From positions 2,294,001 to 2,358,000 of the forward strand of contig NZ_CP147505.1 of NCBI RefSeq assembly GCF_037201915.1: a stretch of DNA of 64,000 nt. Direction: 5' to 3'. Under the pieces are notes generated by a model that saw nothing but the letters and a program-made list of their open reading frames with translations, was not told the DNA's origin and did no database searches. This document shows positions 37,988-44,768 of the stretch, piece after piece. This stretch comes from Haloplanus sp. CK5-1. Its GTDB lineage: Archaea > Halobacteriota > Halobacteria > Halobacteriales > Haloferacaceae. Positions within the stretch are counted from its first letter, which is position 1; every line of letters begins with the position of its first letter. The position numbers and the translations under genes are program-made.

Positions 37988-38233
37988 CTACCGATTCTGG
38001 TCAATCCATGCTTTGAATTCTTGGTAGTCTTTCGCACCGGCCTGATCAGCAATATCTCGAAGCGTGCCCTCACTGATTTCGTCGTGGAGTGGAACGGGCA
38101 CAGTCCGGGCCTCTGCATCGTGATCTTCGGGTGGCTCCCAGCGGAGGATCGCATGGTCGCCTCGCGTACGTTGCCACTTTCCCGGAGAATGCCGAATACG
38201 ACCTCCAGCGTCAGTCGAAGATCGTCGAGCCAT
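37988..38233 (-). CDS. hicA: HicA-like toxin with an altered N-terminus
   Basis: An 81-residue frame. The C-terminal 63 residues match HicA: KWQRTRGDHAILRWEPPEDH, TVPVPLHDEISEGTLRDIAD, QAGAKDYQEFKAWIDQNR, including the catalytic His in RGDH. HicA toxins are small mRNA interferases. Residues 5-18 (SSTDAGGRIRHSPG) do not match; in another frame the same DNA reads TLEVVFGILRESG, the family's helix 1. Two compensating indels are therefore likely, one of them the loss of one unit of a 7-bp tandem (aagtggc). The gene overlaps the end of hicB by 23 bp. Confidence 0.65.
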   Translation of the reverse strand: MARRSSTDAGGRIRHSPGKWQRTRGDHAILRWEPPEDHDAEARTVPVPLHDEISEGTLRDIADQAGAKDYQEFKAWIDQNR

Positions 38234-38483
38234 CGAGTGACCCTGACGTATTCTGTTCAGGGTCGATCCCTAACTCGCGGAGCTCGTCTTCGCTTGGAGG
38301 CTCGCCTTCTCCGTGGTAGCCTTGGAGTGCTTCATCAAGGTTTTCGAGGGCATCCTGGCGATTTTTCCCCTGGCTGACGACGCCAGTATCCTCGTCTTTC
38401 GCTACCCACCACTCGTCCTCACACGTGAGCGTGATCACCGTCCCAGTCGGCAGGTCATCCGTAATCCTCGAGTCAGTGGTCAT
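38211..38483 (-). CDS. hicB: HicB-like antitoxin
   Basis: A 90-residue protein: TVITLTCEDEWWVAKDEDTG, then VVSQGKNRQDALENLDEALQ and GYHGEGEPPSEDELRELGID. This is the partially degraded RNase-H-like fold of HicB, which masks HicA and represses its own operon. It lies upstream of and overlaps hicA, the order seen in haloarchaea. Confidence 0.85.
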   Translation of the reverse strand: MTTDSRITDDLPTGTVITLTCEDEWWVAKDEDTGVVSQGKNRQDALENLDEALQGYHGEGEPPSEDELRELGIDPEQNTSGSLDGSTIFD

Positions 38484-38573
38484 TGGTCGCCTGTGTCTTA
38501 ATACTCTAAGCGAGTGGACGCCTGATCCGTCTTCTGGTCACTGTCTCCTTCTGGACAAAGCGGCTTGATCCAG

Positions 38574-38720
38574 TTACGTTCGCGATTCCCTTGGTTTGCT
38601 CCCGCTGCGAGTCATGTCCTCACAGTGGGGACAGGCACGCGGAGCATCGACGTTGTCGGGCGTGAACACGCGGACGTATTGTTCGGTGACATGCGCACCG
38701 CAGTTCTGACACTCTGGCAT
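38574..38720 (-). CDS. Small zinc-finger protein (DUF7563 type)
   Basis: A 48-codon gene, MPECQNCGAHVTEQYVRVFT, then PDNVDAPRACPHCEDMTRSG. The CxxC pairs CQNC and CPHC form a zinc ribbon. This matches the small protein often found in haloarchaeal plasmids and proviruses. Its start lies 3 bp beyond the stop of the parA companion gene, so it ends the par operon. Confidence 0.72.
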   Translation of the reverse strand: MPECQNCGAHVTEQYVRVFTPDNVDAPRACPHCEDMTRSGSKPRESRT

Positions 38721-38722
38721 GG

Positions 38723-39151
38723 TTACTCGGGGTTACTACCGTCGATGTCGATCCCGCGTCCTTTGAGCAGTGCTGTCGCGACTTCCTCAGGGTGGTTCGC
38801 AACAACTCGGAGGGCAGCATCGTGGAGTTCACGCTTTGGAACATCTCGGACGCCGTATTCACGACGGAGGACCATGCCAACATCAAGATCGAGTGTATCT
38901 TCAAACGCCTCCCATGCCGATTCACGAGCATAGAGCGGACGCTGTGTCGTCTCGTCGAATGTGAATGCTGGCGTGTCGTCTGACTGCTCGGTTGGCTTCT
39001 CGTCGGCCGGCGTGGCGGCGTTGGGCGGCTCCTCAGTGGTCGTGTCACGCGTCGAGTCAGCTCCGGCTGTTTCATCGTCGGCATCGTTGGCCTGATCGTC
39101 ATCGCCTTCGAGTGCCTCACTGATCCCGTTGAATCGACTCTCATCAGGCAT
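38723..39151 (-). CDS. ParA companion protein (partition partner)
   Basis: A 142-residue protein starting MPDESRFNGISEALEGDDDQ. Residues 10-80 are acidic and disordered. The C-terminal half is folded: TPAFTFDETTQRPLYARESA, WEAFEDTLDLDVGMVLRREY, VPKRELHDAALRVVANHPEE, VATALLKGRGIDI. It overlaps the parA stop by 8 bp and is co-transcribed with it. By position it should be the DNA-binding or adaptor partner of ParA, though it is not a canonical ParB. Confidence 0.65.
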   Translation of the reverse strand: MPDESRFNGISEALEGDDDQANDADDETAGADSTRDTTTEEPPNAATPADEKPTEQSDDTPAFTFDETTQRPLYARESAWEAFEDTLDLDVGMVLRREYGVRDVPKRELHDAALRVVANHPEEVATALLKGRGIDIDGSNPE

Positions 39152-39992
39152 CGATACCACCTCGCTCGACGATTGCTGCCAGTTCATCAAGCCGCTCCAG
39201 TTGGTCGCACTCGCTGTCGTAGGCCGCGACTGGCTTGCCTTCTCGCCACGCCCGACGGAAGGCAATTCGTTTCCGGATCCCCGGTCCAGGAGAGTCGGGG
39301 TTGTCGAAGTGATCTGATCGACCGAATGCTGGGAGATTCTCTGCGAATGGCGACGTCTCGATATCTGTGATAATCCGTCGTTCTTCGTTGTCACCTTCGA
39401 GACGGTTCGGAACCAGCGCGAGGATATTGATATCCAGTTGTTGGCGGAGAGGAGCAATCTGGTCTTCGACCATCCGCTCTAGTCCGGAGATACTCGGCTC
39501 ACTCATTTGGAGTGGTACGATTACGTTCTGGGAGGCGATCAGTGAAGCATCTGAGAGTGCGCCGAGATTTGGTGGCGAGTCGATTACGACGTAGTCGTAC
39601 CGGTCTCCGAGGACTGCTTCAACAACGTGCTTGCGGACCCACGTCTCAGCGAATGTCGTCGTCCGGATCCGGTCTTCAAGCGCGTCGAAGTCTCGGTTTG
39701 CCGGAATCACGTCGAACCACTCTGTCTCTCGGATGATGTCGTTGAGTGTTGCTGTCGCGTCATCACCGAAGACGTCCCCGAGATGCGTCTCAGCATCGTA
39801 TGCGTCTCGAAGCCCAACGCCTTCGGTTGCGTTTCCCTGCTGGTCAAGATCGACTAAGAGGACACGATGTCCTCGTTCGTGTAACCGCTCAGCGATGTTG
39901 ATTGCGAGTGTTGTCTTCCCAACACCGCCTTTCTGGAGTGCTACGGAGACTGCGCGAGGTTGTGTTGCCGTGTCTTCTGAATTCTGGGACAT
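39144..39992 (-). CDS. parA: ParA family partition ATPase
   Basis: A 282-residue protein with deviant Walker A (LQKGGVGKTTLAINIAERLH), LLVDLDQQGNATEGVGLRDA, DYVVIDSPPNLGALSDASLI and Walker B. ParA segregates low-copy replicons. In front of the gene lies the repeat field at 40006-40180, which may be the centromere or the operator for autoregulation. This unit is more typical of plasmids than of the main chromosome, and supports a plasmid or element origin for the region. Confidence 0.9.
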   Translation of the reverse strand: MSQNSEDTATQPRAVSVALQKGGVGKTTLAINIAERLHERGHRVLLVDLDQQGNATEGVGLRDAYDAETHLGDVFGDDATATLNDIIRETEWFDVIPANRDFDALEDRIRTTTFAETWVRKHVVEAVLGDRYDYVVIDSPPNLGALSDASLIASQNVIVPLQMSEPSISGLERMVEDQIAPLRQQLDINILALVPNRLEGDNEERRIITDIETSPFAENLPAFGRSDHFDNPDSPGPGIRKRIAFRRAWREGKPVAAYDSECDQLERLDELAAIVERGGIDA

Positions 39993-40005
39993 GGTGGTCT
40001 CTCGT

Positions 40006-40180
40006 CAAGAATAGGTACAATAGGTGCAATAGGTGAGATTCCAACCTATCGCACGCTATGTGGATACTCTACCTATTGTACCTATTCTTGTTACAGAGGC
40101 TATCTCGCGGCATATATGTAAAAGTGCGTCAGACGATACAATAGTTAGAATAGGTGAGATAGGTGGAATAGGCACGGTAG
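40006..40180. repeat. AATAGGT repeat field upstream of parA
   Basis: It contains the exact 20-bp inverted repeat caagaataggtacaataggt (40006-40025) and acctattgtacctattcttg (40071-40090). At least six further copies of (a/g)ataggt occur at about 40011, 40019, 40028, 40148, 40158 and 40166. Spacing is near 8-10 bp within clusters. Such short tandem repeats at parA are typical of partition sites or replication iterons. Confidence 0.75.
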
Positions 40181-40269
40181 AATTTTATGACCAGCAGTTA
40201 CCCCACAATCTGAATTGTCGACTGATTAGTGGGGTAACTCCCACGATCGTCGCTCATCGCTGTAAGTCC

Positions 40270-40419
40270 TTACTGAGGACTCACGACTTCGTCACAGATC
40301 GGGCATTCTGCCCAAATCCCGGTCGTTCCGTCGTCTTTCTCGTATTCGACCAAGACGTATGCACTAGTGAGCCCCTCACCACACTTCGGACAGCGTCCGA
40401 GTGGTGCATCGCTGGTCAT
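40270..40419 (-). CDS. Small zinc-binding protein
   Basis: A 49-residue protein, MTSDAPLGRCPKCGEGLTSA, then YVLVEYEKDDGTTGIWAECP and ICDEVVSPQ. CPKC and CPIC form a zinc ribbon, probably the DUF7837 type. The longer frame upstream (to 40545) has no family resemblance. Function unknown. Confidence 0.62.
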   Translation of the reverse strand: MTSDAPLGRCPKCGEGLTSAYVLVEYEKDDGTTGIWAECPICDEVVSPQ

Positions 40420-40576
40420 TAGGGGAGGGAAGGGTGCGTGTGACATATCCCTTCCAACTGAGCGTAGGGCAATGAGTGGGTGTAAGCCTTGTGTGGCATC
40501 GTATTGACGATGCACCGCTGTCTGTAAATTCCGCTCAGTCGCCACAACTAATTCCCTCGCAGCTGACTTTCAGACG

Positions 40577-40732
40577 ATGGGTCTCCGGACAGTACTCACT
40601 CGAGTACTCTTTGAGACCGAGTCAACGGTCATCGTTGAGTGCTGTCACTGTGGGCTGACTGTCTCCCCGGAGACCGACTCGTGTCCAGCATGCGGGGCGA
40701 CGGACTTCTGTTGTTACGAGATACCCGAATAG
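40577..40732 (+). CDS. Small zinc-ribbon protein
   Basis: A 51-codon gene, MGLRTVLTRVLFETESTVIV, then ECCHCGLTVSPETDSCPACG and ATDFCCYEIPE. CCHC(G) and CPAC(G) pairs form a zinc ribbon. Similar small proteins occur in haloarchaea. The composition agrees with a real gene and the frame is closed by TAG at 40730-40732. Confidence 0.6.
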   Translation: MGLRTVLTRVLFETESTVIVECCHCGLTVSPETDSCPACGATDFCCYEIPE

Positions 40733-40840
40733 GGATCCTGTCGAAATTCTCGGCAACTGAGACGATCTCCGTGCTGAATATAGAGGATGAGTTCAGCAGG
40801 GAATCCCCAAGATTATTTAATTTAGTAGAAAACAGATTCG

Positions 40841-41266
40841 ATGATGAATCAGCAGGATCGCGCTGTGACTCCTGTGATTTCAACCATTCTCATGGTCGCA
40901 ATTGTGGTTGTTTTAGCCGCAACTATTTCGGTGTTTGTCCTTGACTTTACAGGAGATCTCGATGGCCCTGCACCGAATGTTGCTCAGTCAACTGGTTCAT
41001 TTCTTCCCCAAGATGGAAACAGTGGTGGGATCGTCAAACTCACACATGTCGCCGGTGACTCTATCGAGATCTCAGATATCGAAATCTCAGTGAGGGCAGG
41101 ATGTAAGGCAGGAACGAAGCAGGGACGAATCGTTAATCTCCCAGCAGGATCGTATAATGCCATCCGGCAATCAGATGGTCAGATTAAGGGAGATGAAATT
41201 TTTGATGAGAGTTCATTGAATACTATCGATAATCAAGTAGACGGTGTAAATAACGGGTCGCGTTAA
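40841..41266 (+). pseudogene. Type IV pilin, 3' end cut by an IS6-type insertion
   Basis: The N-terminus is a class III pilin signal: QDRAVTPVISTILMVAIVVV, with the prepilin peptidase site before the hydrophobic helix, then LAATISVFVLDFTGDL. The mature domain begins VAQSTGSFLPQDGNSGGIVK and continues for about 100 residues. The stop TAA at 41264-41266 lies within the end of the IS, so the frame is fused to the insertion and the original C-terminus is lost. The pilin would have been exported to the surface and assembled into adhesion pili. Confidence 0.72.
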
Positions 41267-41946
41267 CTTTGGCGTGAGTTGTGCCGGACGGCGAGGGCTT
41301 TGAGCCACGATTCTGCTGTCTGCGGTTCGACATGGCTGAAACTAGTTGCGAACGATGAGGTTCGTCGTTCTATCTCCCAAAAGACACGTTCGATGGCATT
41401 CCGATTCCCGTGTGAAATCATCTGGAATCGGTACCCGTCTTCGTCGAGGACGTTCACCAAGTAATCGGCGTCATCGACGAGAAATTCGACGCCATCTAGC
41501 CGATATCGTCGATGAAGTTCGGTCAGAAACCATCGCGTCGTCTGTTTCGTTGTCGCTGGAAACAGCCTGAACTGCAGGATTTCGTTTGTTTGAGGATCGA
41601 CGGCACCGTACAGCCAGTAGTCGTCGCCGTTGATGCGGATCACTTTCTCGTCAACCGCAAGTTGATCCGCACTCACCGTCGACATCGGCTGTAGATCGGC
41701 CTTGTGCACCCAGTTGTGAACCGCGACGTGACTACGTTTGACTCCCAACTCATCGAGAAACTGACTGGCATCCCTTGTTGACATACCTGCGAGATGACAC
41801 CGGATGCCCACTTGAATCGCCCACTCGGGAGTCCGCTTTCGCTCCACAAACGACAAGTCGATCCACTCGATACATCCGTTGAGGCGGTCGAATTCTGGCA
41901 TAGACACTCGGAACTCGTCCGCCTCATCCTCTAACTTAACGCGACC
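41256..41946. mobile_element. IS6-family insertion sequence
   Basis: The ends ggtcgcgttaac (left, 41256) and ttaacgcgacc (right, 41936-41946) are inverted repeats of 11 bp. The element is about 690 bp and holds one transposase on the minus strand. The flanks do not share the 8-bp duplication typical of IS6, so the insertion was probably followed by recombination with another copy. Confidence 0.78.
41263..41901 (-). CDS. IS6-family transposase
   Basis: A 212-residue protein: RTPEWAIQVGIRCHLAGMST, DELGVKRSHVAVHNWVHKAD, QLAVDEKVIRINGDDYWLYG with the first Asp, FLVDDADYLVNVLDEDGYRF with the second, and RNAIERVFWEIERRTSSFAT with the Glu. The DDE triad and length are complete. The start MPEFDRLNGCIEW at 41901 fits intact members. 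Likely still functional. Confidence 0.88.
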   Translation of the reverse strand: MPEFDRLNGCIEWIDLSFVERKRTPEWAIQVGIRCHLAGMSTRDASQFLDELGVKRSHVAVHNWVHKADLQPMSTVSADQLAVDEKVIRINGDDYWLYGAVDPQTNEILQFRLFPATTKQTTRWFLTELHRRYRLDGVEFLVDDADYLVNVLDEDGYRFQMISHGNRNAIERVFWEIERRTSSFATSFSHVEPQTAESWLKALAVRHNSRQS

Positions 41947-42208
41947 GACTGTCTCGGACGAGGAGTTTACCAACTCGATTGTGGAGGTGGACGACCGACG
42001 TCGACTGCTACTGGGCCTCGTTGAATCGGATGCACGATGCTGGCCAAAAACCGACAGCCAGTGAGAAATCGCCGACACGCCGGAGGATACCACAGAGCGC
42101 TCCCGGGCGAACGGCCCCACTGTTCTCTTCGGAGTTTGCCCACACTGACGCGGATATCGCTTCGGACGCACCACAGACTCATATTCTCCAGTTACGAAAC
42201 ACGAATCG

Positions 42209-42796
42209 ATGACTGACCGGGATGACGATTCCGAGGTGGACACCGGTGACTCGGACACGTCGAGCGCGGAAAGCACTGGAAACGAAGAGAAAACCAACGT
42301 TGACGTCTCAGATTCGGGAGCGTCCGAGCCGAAAGACCCGAAGTGGGAGAAGCCCTCGGTAGATGATATTCCCGAATTCGAGACCGGCGGTCGGCCCCCG
42401 TCACACGAGATGCAACCGGACGTGACGGCGGGTAAACCGAACGACGCCCGGACACCGGCCTCAACGCGTCTCGGTGGAGCCGATACCGAAGCGTACATTT
42501 CGGCACTCGAACTGTGTGCGCGCTTACCCGACGAGTTGCGCCTGCCCGACGAGGCAGCTGATATCGTGCCGACCGCGTTTGAGGCCGAACTGGAACAGGA
42601 GATTCAGGCCTTCGCTGCCACGGAGTTCGACAATCCGACGCCACATGTGGAAACGCTGTCGTTCATCGAGGCGGACGGCGACATCTGGCTGAAACTCCGA
42701 CTCGGCGCTCCGGTCGAGACGTTCGATCAACTGGCCGATCGAACCGTAGAACTGCGGGAGTACGCACTCGAAGAGTTGGATTCGTTTCTCGAATAA
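42209..42796 (+). CDS. Haloarchaeal protein, acidic head plus small folded domain
   Basis: A 195-residue protein. The first 100 residues are acidic and disordered (EVDTGDSDTSSAESTGNEEK). Residues 105-195 fold: GGADTEAYISALELCARLPD, ADIVPTAFEAELEQEIQAFA, WLKLRLGAPVETFDQLADRT, VELREYALEELDSFLE. I do not recognise the family. It is convergent with the next gene, with about 10 bp between them. Confidence 0.55.
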   Translation: MTDRDDDSEVDTGDSDTSSAESTGNEEKTNVDVSDSGASEPKDPKWEKPSVDDIPEFETGGRPPSHEMQPDVTAGKPNDARTPASTRLGGADTEAYISALELCARLPDELRLPDEAADIVPTAFEAELEQEIQAFAATEFDNPTPHVETLSFIEADGDIWLKLRLGAPVETFDQLADRTVELREYALEELDSFLE

Positions 42797-42808
42797 TCGA
42801 GACCATCG

Positions 42809-43393
42809 TCACCCGCGTCCAACGTTCGCACGGTCGATACCAAGATGCGCCGGCGGGTCCCCGCCACGCAGTTCGGACGGGACGGCGTCCCCGGGCGTCT
42901 CCATGCGGTCGGGTATCGTAGTCCGACCGTCCGGGCGATTGAGGAAAAACGGCGCAGAGGACATTGACGCACGCCGGAACTTCTGTCGCCACGTCGACTC
43001 GCTATGCAGATAACACCCGAACGAGAACCGGCCATATCCCATCGCTTCAGCCTTGTCCGTCACCACGTCTGCTTCCTCGGTTTCGAACTCGTCGTCGCAC
43101 ATCCACGCGACGAACGGCGGGTCCCCGGCAAGTCGGCCGATAAACACGTCCCAGCCGGCGTCGTCCTCGAAGACGACCCACGCGTGTCGGTTGCCGACGG
43201 CGTCGACTTCGATACTGAATCGGTCGTCTTCCCAAACGAATGTCGCTTCGTGTCCAGGGATGCGTGCGCCACGGTGGTGGTAGACGACCCCACTGACATC
43301 GTGTTCGACGGCGTCGGAGACACGCAGAGCCCCGTTACTCCGGAGTCGTTCACGAAACTGTGGAAGGGCGTAGAGTATCTCCGAGTCACTCAT
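42809..43393 (-). CDS. Haloarchaeal protein of unknown function
   Basis: A 194-residue soluble protein, MSDSEILYALPQFRERLRSN, then WEDDRFSIEVDAVGNRHAWV, VFIGRLAGDPPFVAWMCDDE, MGYGRFSFGCYLHSESTWRQ. Composition is acidic and typical of haloarchaea. No family recognised. The start at 43393 avoids 12 unlike residues. Confidence 0.5.
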   Translation of the reverse strand: MSDSEILYALPQFRERLRSNGALRVSDAVEHDVSGVVYHHRGARIPGHEATFVWEDDRFSIEVDAVGNRHAWVVFEDDAGWDVFIGRLAGDPPFVAWMCDDEFETEEADVVTDKAEAMGYGRFSFGCYLHSESTWRQKFRRASMSSAPFFLNRPDGRTTIPDRMETPGDAVPSELRGGDPPAHLGIDRANVGRG

Positions 43394-43426
43394 GTCTGAA
43401 ACCACCTCGACTGGGCAGTGGTCTGA

Positions 43427-43690
43427 CATCCTCCCACGGTTAAAGCCGTGGGGTTCCGGTCACAGACCGGGCCTACGACGGAGAGGTTCCCCACTCGCTG
43501 ACGGTGGGGTTGTGGGCCGTGCCAGTACGGCCCCCGACTCGAATAGCGGGCTTCATCTACCGCCTCGTTGGCGTGCATATCCTTACCCGAGACTCGGTAG
43601 CACAACCGACGAGCGCCTCGACATTCAACGTTTCGCTGGTTGTCGGCTTTATCCTACGACTGAAGTCGTGGGCTTTCGCCTTGTTCAACT
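43427..43690 (+). mobile_element. Hairpin-rich IS200/IS605-type relic
   Basis: Five hairpins occur in order: cccacgg/ccgtggg (43432-43451), ccggtc/gaccgg (43455-43469), ccccac/gtgggg (43488-43508), ggccgt/acggcc (43514-43531) and cctacgac/gtcgtggg (43653-43672). The first and last have the form seen at IS200/IS605 right ends. The ~265-bp region has no intact gene, so I call it a non-autonomous relic. The dense structure could also be a structured RNA. Confidence 0.6.
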
Positions 43691-43708
43691 GTAATTACGT
43701 CGATTGGA

Positions 43709-44089
43709 TCACTCCGGTGCTGGCGCGGTCGGGCACACGTCCTCCTCGTCCGCCTCGGGGTTGTGACACCAGCAATCGGGACCACACTCGGCGTGCGAGT
43801 GCCCCTCCTCCATGTGGCCGAACGTATCGGCAAAGCGACGCTTGGCCTCGTACTCGCCACGGTCGGTCAATTCGTATCCGTCCGCAGCGCGTTCGAACAA
43901 CTCGTCATCCTCCAGTCGGTCGAACACCAGACGGATGTCGTCATCCGTTGCATCGAGAAACGCGGTGAGATCAGTCGCTTCGATCGTGTCCGAAATATCC
44001 TCCTCCCGGAGCATCCAGTACGTCGCTTCAAGAATCTCGTCGCGGAGCACTACGGCGTCCAGCTGATCGCCGTTCGACTCGGATCCCAT
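43709..44089 (-). CDS. Winged-helix protein with Cys/His-rich tail
   Basis: A 126-residue protein. Residues 10-85 form a winged helix (ILEATYWMLREEDISDTIEA, RLVFDRLEDDELFERAADGY, ELTDRGEYEAKRRF). The last 35 residues are rich in metal ligands: HMEEGHSHAECGPDCWCHNP then a final VC. This could be a metal-sensing regulator of the divergent hydrogenase genes 130 bp away, but could equally be a metal chaperone-like protein. The family is not recognised. Confidence 0.6.
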   Translation of the reverse strand: MGSESNGDQLDAVVLRDEILEATYWMLREEDISDTIEATDLTAFLDATDDDIRLVFDRLEDDELFERAADGYELTDRGEYEAKRRFADTFGHMEEGHSHAECGPDCWCHNPEADEEDVCPTAPAPE

Positions 44090-44218
44090 GTGAGTTGGTA
44101 GCGAGGAAAAGTGAAAAAACTACCGTCGGACTCGCGTTTCGCGAGCACGGCCGTCGCCAGCCGATATCCAACGATACCGGGACAAGAGCCAAGAGCGGGC
44201 TCCGCCGATAGACGTAGC

Positions 44219-44707
44219 ATGGAGATACTGGTCGCGTGCATGGGCAATCTCTTGCGGGGTGATGACGGGTTCGGGGTGGCAGTGTCGGACGCACTCGACG
44301 ATCGGAATTTTCCGGCTTCGGTCGATGTCGTCGAAGTCGGTATCTCCGGTGTCAGTATGGCTCAAGAGTTGCTCGACGGATACGACGCGTTCGTTCTCGT
44401 CGATGCGATGGAAACGGGTGACGACCCCGGGACGGTCAGCGTCAGTCGGGCGTCGGTTCCGGATATCGACCAGTATTCCGACCGCGAGGTCGCAAGCTTC
44501 GCGGCGGACATGCACCAGACCGATCCATCGAAAATTCTCGTGTTGGGCGAGGCACTCGGCGTCCTGCCGGACGTCGTCGTCGTCGTTGGTTGCGAGCCGA
44601 CCGACACTGACGAACTCACCGACCAACTGAGTCCTCCGGTCCAAGACGCGGTGCCGAAAGCTGCGGATCAGGTCGAGCGGATCGTCGACGAACTCCTTCG
44701 CCAGTAA
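44219..44707 (+). CDS. Hydrogenase maturation endopeptidase
   Basis: A 162-residue member of the HyaD/HybD/HycI family. It has the opening VACMGNLLRGDDGFGVAVSD with the conserved acidic Ni-sensing residue, YDAFVLVDAMETGDDPGTVS with a second acidic ligand, and an AADMHQTDPSKI segment with the His. These proteases remove a C-terminal peptide from the [NiFe] large subunit once Ni is inserted. The large subunit gene lies 1.4 kb downstream. Start MEILVACMGN (44219) is the usual one for the family. Confidence 0.92.
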   Translation: MEILVACMGNLLRGDDGFGVAVSDALDDRNFPASVDVVEVGISGVSMAQELLDGYDAFVLVDAMETGDDPGTVSVSRASVPDIDQYSDREVASFAADMHQTDPSKILVLGEALGVLPDVVVVVGCEPTDTDELTDQLSPPVQDAVPKAADQVERIVDELLRQ

Positions 44708-44737
44708 GTCTGGCTCGCTGACTCATTTTGCCTACAT

Positions 44738-44750
44738 GTTTAATATTGTG
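44738..44750 (+). promoter_or_regulatory. TATA box for the hydrogenase small-subunit gene
   Basis: The element gtttaatattgtg lies about 27 nt before the ATG at 44769, so the transcript is likely leaderless. It supports 44769 as the start rather than the in-frame ATG at 44736, which would lie within the promoter. Confidence 0.6.
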
Positions 44751-44768
44751 GAAATACGAGCGTCATCC

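Noticed and set aside
38723..39457. Longer version of the ParA companion (244 codons)
   Set aside because: The extra 102 codons overlap parA in another frame and are unlike haloarchaeal protein sequence; the start at 39151 is favoured.
40006..40180. CRISPR array
   Set aside because: The repeats are 7 bp long with irregular spacing of 8-10 bp and no spacers of 30-40 bp; no cas genes nearby.
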